Shown: positions 42,698-52,796, counted from the first letter of the stretch. The stretch is DNA of 64,000 nt from Chloracidobacterium sp. (GCA_016716365.1 JADJWM010000019.1:153471-217470), one strand, 5' to 3'. Numbers and translations: made by a program. The notes: generated by a model from the sequence alone, not told the origin.

Positions 42698-43857
42698 ACG
42701 CCCGTCGATCTTGGCTGAGTTTGAGGCATGAATCTTTGCCGTGCCGAGATGACCGCCTGAACAGCTGCCTCGGTAGATTCTGCGGTCGCGGTGATGTGAC
42801 CCATCTTCCTTCCGGGCCTGGGTTCGGCCTTGCCGTATAGATGGAGCTTTATCTTCGGGTCACTGAGGCCTGCGTTCCAATCGGGCTCACCGTCCTCCCA
42901 AAGGTCACCGAGCAGATTGGCCATGGCGGCAGGCCGGTAGAATTCCGTGGAACCAAGGGGCAACCCGCAAACGGCCCGGACCTGCTGTTCGAATTGCGAG
43001 GTGACGCAGGCATCGAACGTCAAATGACCCGAATTATGAGGCCGAGGGGCTATCTCGTTGACGATCAATCGTTGGTCCTGAGTTAGAAAGAATTCGATGC
43101 ACAAGGTTCCCACATAGTCGAACGTATCTGCGATGTTCCGGGCGATATCGACGGCTTCAGATGCGACATTGTCCGAAACGCGGGCCGGGGCAAACGAGAC
43201 ATCGAGGATATGATTCGCATGATCGTTTTCTATCACTCCAAAATGACAGAAATTTCCCGCTTGATCACGGGCACAGACTACGGAGACCTCTTTTTCGAAC
43301 TCTATAAAAGACTCAAGGATCGCGTCTTGCCCGTTCATTCGGGCGTAGGCAGCGTCGGCCTCGCCGCGGGCCGTGATCTTGGCTTGGCCCTTTCCGTCAT
43401 AGCCGAATCCAGCCGTCTTGAGAACGCCCGGGAGACCGATCTCGTCGGCCGCACGATAAAGATCGTCGATCAGCTTTACCCGCCGAAACGGTGCGACCGG
43501 AAAACCGTTTGTCGAGAGAAAGATCTTCTCTCGAAGCCGATTCTGGGTCGTGTGAAGGATCTCGCCTTTGGGATGGACGGGAACTATATTCGCCGCGGCT
43601 TCGACCGTCGCCGACGGAACGTTCTCAAACTCAAAGGTTACGACGTCGACCGACTGAGCGAATTTCTTGACCGCGTCTAGGTCGTCGTAAGCAGCGGTGG
43701 TCTCGGTATCGGAGATATGACCGGTCGGGGTGTCTGCGTCGGGCGAAAATGTATGCACGCGATAACCCATCTTGCGGGCCTCGATCGCGAACATCCGCCC
43801 GAGTTGGCCGCTGCCGAATACTCCAATGGTTGATCCTGGAAGAATCGTTTTAGCCAC
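42685..43857 (-). CDS. purK: 5-(carboxyamino)imidazole ribonucleotide synthase
   Basis: I choose the GTG at 43857 (VAKTILPGSTIGVFGSGQLG) because the stop of the DNA-alkylation-repair gene lies within it. The protein has the PurK ATP-grasp order: GVFGSGQLGRMFAIEARKMG, DVVTFEFENVPSATVEAAAN, LPGVLKTAGFGYDGKGQAKI, AILESFIEFEKEVSVVCARD, VNEIAPRPHNSGHLTFDACV and GLPLGSTEF. It makes N5-CAIR from AIR, bicarbonate and ATP in purine synthesis. It is the last gene of the TlpA-purE-alkD-purK operon, whose genes overlap each other. Confidence 0.95.
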   Translation of the reverse strand: MAKTILPGSTIGVFGSGQLGRMFAIEARKMGYRVHTFSPDADTPTGHISDTETTAAYDDLDAVKKFAQSVDVVTFEFENVPSATVEAAANIVPVHPKGEILHTTQNRLREKIFLSTNGFPVAPFRRVKLIDDLYRAADEIGLPGVLKTAGFGYDGKGQAKITARGEADAAYARMNGQDAILESFIEFEKEVSVVCARDQAGNFCHFGVIENDHANHILDVSFAPARVSDNVASEAVDIARNIADTFDYVGTLCIEFFLTQDQRLIVNEIAPRPHNSGHLTFDACVTSQFEQQVRAVCGLPLGSTEFYRPAAMANLLGDLWEDGEPDWNAGLSDPKIKLHLYGKAEPRPGRKMGHITATAESTEAAVQAVISARQRFMPQTQPRSTGVHLT

Positions 43858-44548
43858 TTTTTCTAATAAGCCGCTCGCGGACGGCCGGACTTTCAAGTTC
43901 ACGAAGAGCGTCAGAAGCTATCCAGCGTCCGGCACTGCTGCCCGAATCTTTGATCCTCTGAGCCGACTCGCGAGCCAGGCCATTGAGGATCGTATTCCGT
44001 TTTCCGATCTGCCGAAGCGCCCAATTCACCGCTTTTTTGACAAAGTTGCGTCCGTCGTCGGAATGCCGTTCGATAACCGGAAGAAATTCCGCGAGCTTTT
44101 CATTCGCGGCCTTTTTGTCATGAACGGCAAGATAGGCCATCATCGCAAACCCGGCACGTTTCTCAAACTCAGGGTCGCGCTCGGCCCATTCGAAGGCTTT
44201 TTCGTACGCATAAGGCGTTCGACAGAACAAGTAACTGCACGTCCCGTCGACGGTCGCCCAATTATCGAAATCAGCGGCCCATGCATCCATTTGCTCGGGC
44301 GTCACCCGCTTAGGATCATCGATCATAAACGCGACCGCTCGAACATCGTAAATGCCGCTTTTCCAGAGTTCAAGAGCCATTGTATGGCGGTCCGGGACCA
44401 ATTTCTTGACCTCTCGGGCAAACAATTTGAGTTCCGGCGTGCGGATCCCGAACCATTTCGGCGTTTTTATCGCGTACCGCTCAAGATCGGCGATCTTCGC
44501 CGGGTCACTCAGTGCTCGAAGTTCCTCGATGATCTCATCCGCGGTCAT
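43850..44548 (-). CDS. DNA alkylation repair protein (AlkD-like)
   Basis: The 232-residue helical protein shows HEAT-like repeats and AlkD landmarks: WFGIRTPELKLFAREVKKLV, ALELWKSGIYDVRAVAFMID, FDNWATVDGTCSYLFCRTPY, FVKKAVNWALRQIGKRN and ARESAQRIKDSGSSAGRWI. It belongs to the AlkD superfamily of DNA glycosylases for alkylated bases. Its ATG overlaps the purE stop by four bases and its stop overlaps the purK start, so it is embedded between the two purine genes. A functional link to purine synthesis is not obvious. Confidence 0.85.
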   Translation of the reverse strand: MTADEIIEELRALSDPAKIADLERYAIKTPKWFGIRTPELKLFAREVKKLVPDRHTMALELWKSGIYDVRAVAFMIDDPKRVTPEQMDAWAADFDNWATVDGTCSYLFCRTPYAYEKAFEWAERDPEFEKRAGFAMMAYLAVHDKKAANEKLAEFLPVIERHSDDGRNFVKKAVNWALRQIGKRNTILNGLARESAQRIKDSGSSAGRWIASDALRELESPAVRERLIRKSG

Positions 44549-45054
44549 TTGGCGAGTTTGGTCTTAAGAACGGTCTTGGTCTGCCTGGATCTAAAGACAG
44601 CCAGTTTTTTCCTGAGCGCCGGACGGGAATTGGCCAGGATCGCCACGGCCAGCAAGGCGGCGTTCGTCGCTCCCGCCTGGCCGATCGCCAGCGTTCCGAC
44701 CGGAACCCCGGCTGGCATCTGGGCAATGGAAAGAAGCGAATCCAGCCCTTTCAATGCCTTGCTTTCAACCGGCACACCAAGCACCGGCACCACCGTCTGC
44801 GAAGCGCACATCCCGGGCAAGTGGGCCGCCCCGCCCGCCCCTGCGATGATCACTTCGATACCGCGTTCCTCCGCTGTTTTGGCGAATTCAAAAAGAAGGT
44901 CTGGCGTTCGATGTGCCGAAACGATCTTGGTCTCGTGCGGCACCCCGAACTCATCCAGGGTCGTCGAGGCTCGTTCCATTGTCGGCCAGTCTGACTTACT
45001 GCCCATGATGATCGAAACAAGCGGCTGCTTATTTTTCGTTGATCGGACCGTCAT
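44545..45054 (-). CDS. purE: N5-carboxyaminoimidazole ribonucleotide mutase
   Basis: The 169-residue protein has the class I PurE signatures: SIIMGSKSDWPTMERASTTL, VSAHRTPDLLFEFAKTAEER, IAGAGGAAHLPGMCASQTVV and PVLGVPVESKALKGLDSLLS, plus AQMPAGVPVGTLAIG. It rearranges N5-CAIR to CAIR and works with PurK. The N-terminal residues overlap the 3-prime end of the preceding zinc-ribbon gene by 26 bases; a later internal start is possible but would lose none of the fold. Confidence 0.95.
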   Translation of the reverse strand: MTVRSTKNKQPLVSIIMGSKSDWPTMERASTTLDEFGVPHETKIVSAHRTPDLLFEFAKTAEERGIEVIIAGAGGAAHLPGMCASQTVVPVLGVPVESKALKGLDSLLSIAQMPAGVPVGTLAIGQAGATNAALLAVAILANSRPALRKKLAVFRSRQTKTVLKTKLAK

Positions 45055-45319
45055 AGATGCTCACCACAATGCCCCCCATGTGGGCCTCGTCCGCCCAGCA
45101 GGTCCGGCCATCCACGTAGCAGATGTGACTATCGTAAGGCTCCTTGTTGTCCTGGTACCAGGCAGCGTAACCGCCCGAGATCGAAACGTTGCCGAATGCA
45201 AGCCCTCGTCCTTCTTTGTCGGCGGCCCGTGTTGCACAATCAAGACAAACGTACTTCGGATATCTGGGCGACCGCTCACCCGGTTTCCCACAGATAGGGC
45301 AAACGTAATGGTCCTTCAT
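45029..45319 (-). CDS. Zinc-ribbon hypothetical protein
   Basis: I choose the ATG at 45319 (MKDHYVCPICGKPGE), which overlaps the TlpA stop by four bases. Two CxxC pairs (VCPICGK, YVCLDCATRA) make a small zinc ribbon. A C-terminal part with AYDSHICYVDG-like residues and a conserved-looking HMGGIVVSIYDG stretch follows. The product is about 96 residues, without signal peptide. The function is unknown; translational coupling to a thioredoxin-like gene and purE is the only clue. Confidence 0.65.
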   Translation of the reverse strand: MKDHYVCPICGKPGERSPRYPKYVCLDCATRAADKEGRGLAFGNVSISGGYAAWYQDNKEPYDSHICYVDGRTCWADEAHMGGIVVSIYDGPINEK

Positions 45320-45978
45320 CGCGCCAATTCGGCCCTGATCACGGACTCGAACTTGTCCCATGCTTTGATCGTGCTTCGCCAGTAAACGATCTCGCCCGTC
45401 TTACTGATAACGATGTTCTTCGGGTAACCGGAAAAAACGAATGAGTCCATTACCGACTTCGCATCAGCCACATGCAAATAATCGAGCCGTTCGCGGGCCG
45501 CATACCTTCGCACTTCGGTCGCCGGGTCGCCCGTCATCCCGACGAAGACCACATCCTCGATGCCGGCGAATCGCATTTTCAATTTGTTGAGCATTGGAAT
45601 ATGAGCGTGACATACAGGACAGCCAATGAACCAAAAATGCAGAACGACGACCTTTCCCTTCAAGTTGTCCGAGTCCAGCACCTTTCCGTCGATCGTGCGT
45701 ACCGCGATATCCGGAGCGCGCATGCCTTCCTGCGGGATCTTCTGGAGGCGAAACTCTGTCGTCCCGTCATCGAACTTTTTCACAATGGTCTTGTCGGGGT
45801 AATGGAAATTCGCCATCCTTATATCGACGAATTCATTGTTCGAGATCAGATTCCCGTCGGAATCTCGAAACACCTCCTTCGACGAGGGATTCGATTGCCC
45901 GAAGCAGCCCGCCACTACAATGAGGATAACCAGGGCGGACGACAGCATCTTCAAAGATCGATGAGGGCGGGCTTTCAT
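45316..45978 (-). CDS. TlpA-family thioredoxin-like lipoprotein
   Basis: From the ATG at 45978 the protein has a positively charged start and a lipoprotein signal (SALVILIVVAGCFGQS, lipobox VAGC). A 70-residue segment precedes a thioredoxin-fold domain: GMRAPDIAVRTIDGKVLDSD, VVLHFWFIGCPVCHAHIPML with the redox pair CPVC, and FSGYPKNIVISKTGEIVYW with the cis-Pro loop. It reduces or exchanges disulfides in the periplasm, bound to the membrane. It heads the operon with the zinc ribbon, purE, alkD and purK; co-transcription is clear from overlaps, the logic is not. Confidence 0.85.
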   Translation of the reverse strand: MKARPHRSLKMLSSALVILIVVAGCFGQSNPSSKEVFRDSDGNLISNNEFVDIRMANFHYPDKTIVKKFDDGTTEFRLQKIPQEGMRAPDIAVRTIDGKVLDSDNLKGKVVVLHFWFIGCPVCHAHIPMLNKLKMRFAGIEDVVFVGMTGDPATEVRRYAARERLDYLHVADAKSVMDSFVFSGYPKNIVISKTGEIVYWRSTIKAWDKFESVIRAELAR

Positions 45979-46111
45979 TTTCCTAAAAATAAAGGAGTTA
46001 AAGGCCGAAAGCAAATTAGTCGAGTTTGGTCGCCGCTTAACAGTAATGAGAAAGCTGTGCTACTCTTTTGTCACTCAGCACCCAAATCTTTCGAAGAGGT
46101 AGGTTGAACCA

Positions 46112-48372
46112 GTGATCGGTAACCTTGTATCGCACTACCGTATAACTTCGCAGCTCGGCGAGGGCGGAATGGGTGTTGTCTACGAAGCAGAAGATACGAA
46201 GCTCGGACGACACGTTGCACTTAAATTCCTGTCGCCGGCGATGGCGAAGGACGAGAATCTCCTCCAGCGTTTTCAGCGTGAGGCCCGTGCGGCGTCAGCT
46301 CTAAACCACCCCAATATTTGCACCATACATGGAATTGAACAGTTTGGGGATGAACACTTCATCGTCATGGAGCTTCTTGAAGGCGAGTCGCTGGGGGACA
46401 AGATCAGGTTCGGACCAATGAACATTGATTCCGTGCTGAAACTCGGCATCGAGATCGCAGACGCGTTGGAATCGGCCCATTCGAAAGGCATCGTTCACCG
46501 GGACCTCAAACCCGCGAATATCTTCGTTACTTCTCGGGGACAAGCCAAAATACTGGATTTCGGCCTTGCAAAGATCGATCAGCAGAAGCCAGAGGCGGCC
46601 TCAAACGTTCCTACCGCTATCGCCGAGCAACTGACGTCGGCCGGGGCGACGATGGGAACCGTCTCATATATGTCCCCGGAGCAGGCCCGCGGCGAGGTGA
46701 CGGATGCGCGCACCGATATATTCTCTTTCGGGACCGTGCTTTACCAAATGGCGACCGGTAAGCTCCCGTTTCAGGGCGATACGTCAGCAGTCGTCTTCGA
46801 CTCGATATTGAATCGGAGTCCCGCCCCATTGAGTGAAGCGAATCCGGCCCTGCCGCTTGAACTCGAAAGGATCGTTTCACAGGCACTCGAAAAAGACCGC
46901 GACCTGCGTTTTCAGAGTGCAACTGAGCTTAAAACTGCACTGAAGAGGCTCAAAAGAGACCTCGATTCCGGCCGTCACACCGGCGAGTCCAGTTCCGCAA
47001 TTCATACCAGCCGAATGCCCTCGGCTCCGACGCACGAACACTCGATCGCCGTACTTTATTTCGAGAATCTGAGCGGAATGAAGGAGGACGAGTATCTTCG
47101 CGACGGGATCGCCCGAGGATATAACGACCGAATTGTCGAAGATCAAGCGTCTCAAGACCTTTTCGAGGGCGGTAGTGCTCCCGTACCGCGACAAGACGGT
47201 CACGGCCGGCCGTGTCGGACAGGATCTCGGCGCCGCATACGTTCTTTCTGGAAGCCTGCGTCGGGCTGGAAATCGGATCCGCATCAACGCGCAATTGCTT
47301 GATTCCACTACCGATTTCCCAGTGTGGTCAGAGCGCTACGACCGTGAGATGGAGGACGTGTTCGCGGTTCAGGACGAGATCGCGTCGAAGATCGCGGCCG
47401 CACTCAGGATCACGCTCTCACCGCAGGAACAGGAAGCGCTTGCCGCAAAACCGACCGAGAATCTGCACGCCTATGATCTCTATTTAAGGGGGAGGAATTT
47501 CGCCCGCCGGGTCGGGCGTCAGGATATGCAGTTCGCGCTGCAGATGTATGAGAACGCAGTCGCACTGGATCCCAATTTTGCGGTTGCTCATGCGGCGATC
47601 GCTAACGTTTGCGCGCAGTATTACTACTATTTCGAACGCAAGCAGGAGTGGATGGTCAGTTGCACGTCGCCGCTCAAAGGCGATCGCAACAGGCCGCGAC
47701 GAGCCTGAGATCCGTTGTGCCGAGGCCTGGCTCGACTTCGCCCAAGGCCATTATGGGTCGGCCGTTGATAAGATCCGCGCCGCCCTCGCCCGGGATCCGG
47801 ACATCGACGGGGGATATCACCTTTACGGCCGTGCTCTTTTTGAATCGGGCCGGTATCAGGAAGTCCTTGACATTATGGAGGATGCCCTCGCTCACGCCGG
47901 CGAGAACTACAATACGACGATCCCGATCCACAACGCCCTCGGTGCGATGGGCAAGACCGACGCGCTTAAGAACTACACGTTTCGTGAGATCGCGATCTTC
48001 GAAAGCCAGCTGAAAAAAACTCCAGAGGATGCTCGCGTTCGTGTGCTGCTCGCCGGCAATTATGCGTATCAGGGACGGTTTGATGAAGCGCAACGCGAAC
48101 TCGACCTTGCGATGGCGCTTCGTCCGGACGACACAATGATCCTCTATAACAGCGCTTGTACGCTGTGCGAGATGGACCGGCTGCCCGAGGCGATCATCGC
48201 TCTCAAAAAAGCATGGGAGGCCGGTTACCGCAATCCGGTCTGGACGCGGCAAGACCCGGACCTTGCCAAACTCCACGGGGACCCAGAGTTCGAACGCCTC
48301 TATCCGCCGTATGACGAGGCGTCGTCAGCGGTCCAGGGCACGGCCATCGCGCCTCATAATTCTGGCGGCTAA
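46112..48372 (+). pseudogene. Ser/Thr protein kinase with C-terminal TPR region, two frameshifts
   Basis: The GTG start (preceded by GAAGAGGTAGG) opens into a Hanks-type kinase: LGEGGMGVVYEAEDTKLG, VALKFL, HSKGIVHRDLKPANIFV, ILDFGLAKID and YMSPEQARGEV. Then SIAVLYFENLSGMKEDEYL starts the second part. The frame shifts near 47,117 and again near 47,660; the correct continuation reads EDITTELSKIKRLKTFSRA, then AYVLSGSLRRAGNRIRIN and TPR helices up to the stop at 48372 (LGAMGKTDALKNYTFREIAI, GRFDEAQRELDLAMALRPDD). Such kinase-TPR fusions are common in Acidobacteriota and act as signalling proteins. The shifts may be sequence errors. Confidence 0.85.
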
Positions 48373-48411
48373 CTGTGCGGACGTGATCGACATAGCGGCG
48401 CCCATCCTCAG

Positions 48412-49571
48412 ATGACGTTCATCAACGAACCGGTCTACATTCTCGCGGTCCTCTTTTTCTTGATCGTCTTTTCCGAATGGCTGGCCAGACAGCGATTCTT
48501 CAACCACATCGGTTCTGTACTGATCGTCATCATTGCGGCGGCCGTGCTCGCCAATCTCGGGCTGATCCCTTCGTCCCAGGATCCGCCGCCGCTTTACGAC
48601 ACGATATTTCAATACGGGGCGCCGCTCGGCATATTCTTTCTGCTGCTCGAAGTCAGGCTTAAGGACCTTCGATTTGCCGGCCTTCCGATGATCTCGATGT
48701 TTCTGATAGGTGCTGCCGCAACGGTGGCTGGGGCGATCATAAGCTACAAGCTCGTTTCGCCACAGGAACAGATCCCCTCGGCATTCGCCATCGCGGGAAT
48801 GTACACAGGCACCTACACCGGCGGGAGCGCCAACCTAAACGCTGTCGCCTTGGCGTACGGGGTAAACAAGGACGGCGTGTTGTATGCGGCCGTGAATGCC
48901 GTGGACAACATCCTCACGACCGTATGGCTGATCCTGACGCTTGCGCTTCCTCGAGTGATGCAGCGGTATTTTCCGCGAAAACGAAGCATCCCGCCTTATC
49001 TTGAGGGCATGTTTGACGAGGAGATCAGGGAACAAATTACGTCGAACGAAGGCACCATCAGCCTCGGAAATATCGCGATGCTTCTCGCGTTGGGACTTGG
49101 GAGTCTTTTTATTTCTTCGCAGGTTGCGGCGGCATTACCCGGATTGCCCTCGATCATCATTTTGACAACGATCGCGTTACTGCTTGCCCAGATCCCATTC
49201 ATTCAGAGACTTCACGGAAGCCGGCTGCTAGGCTATCTCCTTATAATGCTGTTTCTTGCCGTAATTGGGGCGTACTGCGATTTCCGGGCGCTTGCTGGGG
49301 CCGGCGGCGTCGCTGGGACCCTGTTGATCTGGGTTACGATCATCGTTTTCCTGCACGGCGTTGTCGATTCGTCGTAGGAGGCATTCTGAAGCAGGATTGG
49401 GACATCGTCGCCATCGCTTCGAACGCGAACGTGGGCGGATCTACCTCGGCCCCGGTTTGCGCCGCAAGTCTCGGGCGACCCGACCTTCAATTACCGGGCC
49501 TATTGGCCGGCACGGTCGGAAACGCGATCGGAACATACCTGGGATTCGCTGTTTCGGAACTACTAAAATAG
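48412..49571 (+). pseudogene. DUF819 family membrane protein, frameshift near the 3-prime end
   Basis: The protein has about ten membrane segments with family features: FFLIVFSEWLARQRFFNHIG, YGAPLGIFFLLLEVRLKDLR, FAIAGMYTGTYTGGSANLNA and LYAAVNAVDNILTTVWLILT. Near 49,370 one base is out of phase. In the next frame the family C-terminus continues as GGILKQDWDIVAIASNANVG, STSAPVCAASLGRPDL and GTVGNAIGTYLGFAVSELLK. DUF819 proteins look like secondary transporters of the bacterial PSE or sodium-symporter type; the substrate is unknown. It follows the kinase gene by 40 bases. Confidence 0.85.
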
Positions 49572-49663
49572 AGTGAAGCTGGCAAGAAAGTTAGTGCATG
49601 TCTATTCGCAATTTCGTACTCAAAAAATTGCTTTTCGATTCGCTTCTTTGAATTGAACGACCT

Positions 49664-50374
49664 ATGACTCTCACTCCCGATCTAGTTTATTTTGTCCTCC
49701 TGGTCATTGGGATGGGCTTTCTCATTCGATGGTTTCTTGATCATCGAAGATCTAGCCTAAGTACTGGTTGGCTCAGTCAAAGGAGATTTCATACGAGTAC
49801 ACTGGTAAGCACCTTGCTTCAACTAAACGACAGTGCAGTTGAGGATCTAATGGAACTTTATAAGAAGGAGTTCGGCCCGGGTCCGGCACGCTATGCACGC
49901 AAGACGATAGCGAAATGGAGAACGGGAAAGGTCCAACCGGCTACCCAGACCTTTGAGCGATTTCTGGTGCATCTTCCCAAAGTGATGAGTTACGATCTGA
50001 AATGCGAGGTCCTGCGGCATTTTATGGAAGAATACGCTTCGAAGGAGACTTACGAACTGGACGTCACGACCGAAGACTGGGAGAGGAAGCTCGAGCCATT
50101 GGTTCGGCAGATCATCGAAAAGGCGTTTACGGCACAACTTCCGTTTGAGGTCGAACGCCAACTTGAATGGCTCGGCGACGGAGATATGCAAGCGGCTCAG
50201 TCAATACTGCGAGCATCGCAGGCCGAGGAAGGCCGTATCATGGTTTCGACGCTTCGCGATGAATTCTATGCAATGGAGGAATTGCTCGATCAACAACATC
50301 TGAAGCCGAAAGTCACCCATATGCTAGAATTCCCCTACGGCGCGATCCGGCTAAATGTTCGAAGGACCCAATGA
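49664..50374 (+). CDS. Membrane-anchored hypothetical protein
   Basis: The 236-residue protein has one N-terminal membrane segment (DLVYFVLLVIGMGFLIRWFL) and a helical cytoplasmic part with a regular E/K pattern (EDLMELYKKEFGPGPARYAR, ERFLVHLPKVMSYDLKCEVL, ERQLEWLGDGDMQAAQSILR). No known domain is recognised. It is followed by a tail-anchored protein whose ATG overlaps its stop by four bases. The pair probably forms one membrane complex. Confidence 0.6.
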   Translation: MTLTPDLVYFVLLVIGMGFLIRWFLDHRRSSLSTGWLSQRRFHTSTLVSTLLQLNDSAVEDLMELYKKEFGPGPARYARKTIAKWRTGKVQPATQTFERFLVHLPKVMSYDLKCEVLRHFMEEYASKETYELDVTTEDWERKLEPLVRQIIEKAFTAQLPFEVERQLEWLGDGDMQAAQSILRASQAEEGRIMVSTLRDEFYAMEELLDQQHLKPKVTHMLEFPYGAIRLNVRRTQ

Positions 50375-50781
50375 AAAAGGACGACGAAAGTACAGAACTT
50401 GCCCCAAGAAAGCAATCTTTGTTTCCGATCTCGGCTGAGGACATTGTCGATAACGCGCTTCAGAACCTTGACGAAACGCAGGCTCGGCGTGTTACCGAAA
50501 AGGCCGCCGATGAGGTTGTACGCCTTGCTGTTGAAAAGCGAAAAGCCGAGTATAGGAACGCGGCGGCGCAGGACGAGATGCGAAATCTTATCCACAACGC
50601 TAACCTTCTGGACGATCAAGTTGGAGATTTCAAGATCAATAGCACGTTTGAAACGGCATCCGGCACCACCAATGTAGAGATAAAAAAATCGACATCGTCG
50701 TCACTGAAAATAGCCGTCGTTGCCGGTGTTGTGGTCGTAATTGTCGTGCTAATTTTTCTGTTCACCCGAACAAATTCGTAA
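50371..50781 (+). CDS. Tail-anchored hypothetical protein
   Basis: The 136-residue protein is charged and helical (VDNALQNLDETQARRVTEKA, VRLAVEKRKAEYRNAAAQDE) and ends with a membrane segment (IAVVAGVVVVIVVLIFLFTR). No domain is recognised. The start overlaps the stop of the previous gene, indicating coupled translation. A strong terminator follows immediately. Confidence 0.6.
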   Translation: MKKDDESTELAPRKQSLFPISAEDIVDNALQNLDETQARRVTEKAADEVVRLAVEKRKAEYRNAAAQDEMRNLIHNANLLDDQVGDFKINSTFETASGTTNVEIKKSTSSSLKIAVVAGVVVVIVVLIFLFTRTNS

Positions 50782-50785
50782 TGAA

Positions 50786-50824
50786 ACAAAAAGAGCAGCG
50801 GATCGATTCGCTGCTCTTTGTTTA
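50786..50824. terminator. Bidirectional Rho-independent terminator
   Basis: AAAGAGCAGCG (50790-50800) pairs with CGCTGCTCTTT (50809-50819) over an eight-base loop; A-rich bases lie on the left and GTTT on the right. It separates the membrane pair from the convergent isocitrate dehydrogenase gene. Confidence 0.85.
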
Positions 50825-50841
50825 CTCAATATTCGCCCACG

Positions 50842-52314
50842 CTATTGCCCTTGGCCGAGCGAAAAGCCGGGCTCACCGTCAAAAGTACAGAGGTGTTCCA
50901 TCTTAATAAAATCAAACCCTCCCTGGTTTACCCGCGATAGAAGGTCGATCACCTGTTGATGAGAGATGCTTTTGCCTTCTTCATCGGCCATGAATCGGCA
51001 ACGCCAGTGGTCAACGCAGAAAGTGTCCTCAAATCCTTTCGGATACACCTTTGTCCCTCGGTTCGAGATCATCACGAGCTTTAGGCCGTCGCCGTTCGCA
51101 GCGGCCTCGAGCTTCGGCCCGAGATCCGCTCCGGCACCGTAATAATTGCCGTTCCACCAATGGAGAAAGACGTCGACGCCGACGAGTTCTTTTTTCGCTG
51201 GGTTGAGCACGGAGTAGATCGGCTTCTTATCGGCTTCGGCGACCTCTTCGACCTGTTTATACTCGACCGCCTTGAGCGTCTCCGGTTTCTGTCCGAGCCG
51301 ATCAGCCACGGCCTCCGCAAACTCCTTTGTCCCGACCTTTTCCTTTGAGACGCCTTCCTTGAAAATATCGTAAGTATGGATCCCGTCTTCGATCGTCCTT
51401 AGCCACGCATTGTGGGCCGCCTCAGCGACGTCGGGTTGCCCGATGTGGACCATCATCATCACCGATCCAAGGAAGAGCCCCGACGGATTGGCCAGGTTTT
51501 GGCCGGCGCGCCGAGGTGCCGATCCGTGGATAGCTTCGAACATCGAGATCTGCTCGCCGATGTTCGCCGAACCCGCAAGGCCGACCGAACCGGCGATCTG
51601 CGCCGCAACGTCCGAAAGGATATCGCCATAAAGGTTCTCCATCACGATGACATCGAAATTCTCAGGCGTGTCGGCCATTTTCGCGGCCCCAATATCAACG
51701 ATCCAATGATCCGCTTCGATCCCCGGGTACTCGGCCGAGATCTCGTCGAAGACCTTATGGAACAGGCCGTCGGTCTGCTTCATGATGTTGTCCTTCATGA
51801 AGGCAGTGACCTTTTTTCTGTTGTTCGTCACCGCGTATTCGAAGGCGTAGCGAACGATCTTTTCACAGCCGGGCCGCGAGATCAGTTTCAAACACTGTTC
51901 GACCATATCGGTCTGGCGGTGTTCGATGCCGGCGTACGTGTCTTCTTCGTTCTCTCGAACAATGACGACGTCCATTACCGGGTGTTTCGTCCGAATGAAC
52001 GGGTGATATGAGACACACGGCCGTACGTTTGCGTAAAGGCCGAGCGTCTTTCGCACGGTAACGTTAAGAGACTTATAACCGCCGCCCTGGGGTGTAGTGA
52101 TCGGGGCCTTCAGGAACACCTTTGTACGACGCAGGCTTTCCCAGCTTTCCGGTGCGATGCCGGCCGAATTACCCGATAAATAGACCTTTTCGCCGATGTC
52201 GATCGTTTCAATGTCGATCCGGGCACCGGCTTCTTTCAAGATATGCAGCGTCGCATCCATGATCTCCGGCCCGATGCCGTCGCCATGCGCAACTGTAATA
52301 GGTACGTTAGACAT
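50842..52314 (-). CDS. icd: NADP-dependent isocitrate dehydrogenase (long, Thermus-like type)
   Basis: The 490-residue protein has the isocitrate/isopropylmalate dehydrogenase core: TVAHGDGIGPEIMDATLHIL, VYLSGNSAGIAPESWE, VIVRENEEDTYAGIEHRQTD, DVIVMENLYGDILSDVAAQI and MFEAIHGSAPRRAGQNLANP. A C-terminal extension of about 140 residues (PKGFEDTFCVDHWRCRFM, VIDLLSRVNQGGFDFIKMEH) is like the long Thermus-type IDH. It converts isocitrate to 2-oxoglutarate in the citric acid cycle. The start MSNVPITVAHG fits the fold. It is a single-gene unit, convergent with the membrane pair. Confidence 0.9.
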   Translation of the reverse strand: MSNVPITVAHGDGIGPEIMDATLHILKEAGARIDIETIDIGEKVYLSGNSAGIAPESWESLRRTKVFLKAPITTPQGGGYKSLNVTVRKTLGLYANVRPCVSYHPFIRTKHPVMDVVIVRENEEDTYAGIEHRQTDMVEQCLKLISRPGCEKIVRYAFEYAVTNNRKKVTAFMKDNIMKQTDGLFHKVFDEISAEYPGIEADHWIVDIGAAKMADTPENFDVIVMENLYGDILSDVAAQIAGSVGLAGSANIGEQISMFEAIHGSAPRRAGQNLANPSGLFLGSVMMMVHIGQPDVAEAAHNAWLRTIEDGIHTYDIFKEGVSKEKVGTKEFAEAVADRLGQKPETLKAVEYKQVEEVAEADKKPIYSVLNPAKKELVGVDVFLHWWNGNYYGAGADLGPKLEAAANGDGLKLVMISNRGTKVYPKGFEDTFCVDHWRCRFMADEEGKSISHQQVIDLLSRVNQGGFDFIKMEHLCTFDGEPGFSLGQGQ

Positions 52315-52431
52315 AGTTTTCCCTTAAAAAGTATCTGAAAAGTTTATGATCAATTGCTTAAACCCTTGATTTTATCCGATTAAGGGTTTGGGGCGCAAAG
52401 AAGGGTGTTTTAGTCGGGTTTATGATTATCG

Positions 52432-52725
52432 TCAAGAAGCAGTCGTGATCGCGTCTATCTTGCTTGCGAGTGCTAAATCCACATCCGTCACACCGCCGCT
52501 GTCATGTGTGGTCGTCGCGATCTCTGCATAGCCCCAGCCGAACGTTATATCCGGGTGATGGTCCGCATCTTCGGCGATCGCCCCAACCTTATTCACAAAG
52601 TCCAGGCTTTCGGCAAAGTTGCCGAATTCGAACCGACGCCTGATCGAGTCGCCGTCAACGTACCAACCGTCAAGATCTTCGAGCAATTTTGCGACCTCTT
52701 CAGGCCCGAGTTTCCTTCGTTCCAT
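52432..52725 (-). CDS. phhB: 4a-hydroxytetrahydrobiopterin dehydratase
   Basis: The 97-residue protein has the family order MERRKLGPEEVAKLLEDLDG, SIRRRFEFGNFAESLDFVNK, the active-site EDADHHPDITFGWG and the final TTTHDSGGVTDVDLALASKI. The HH-P-D stretch matches the PCD/DCoH signature. It dehydrates 4a-hydroxy-tetrahydrobiopterin, the product of aromatic amino-acid hydroxylases; the hydroxylase is not in the window. It lies alone between the icd gene and the divergent lipoprotein gene. Confidence 0.9.
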   Translation of the reverse strand: MERRKLGPEEVAKLLEDLDGWYVDGDSIRRRFEFGNFAESLDFVNKVGAIAEDADHHPDITFGWGYAEIATTTHDSGGVTDVDLALASKIDAITTAS

Positions 52726-52796
52726 CTTTTTCCACCCCTTGAATTGCTATATAATTACGAGTTTGGGTTCCAATTTATATATCTTATAAGGAATTA

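Noticed and set aside
43772..45385. Long plus-strand open frame of 537 codons
   Set aside because: It is antisense to purK, alkD and purE, all of which have full family motifs. No domain is recognised.
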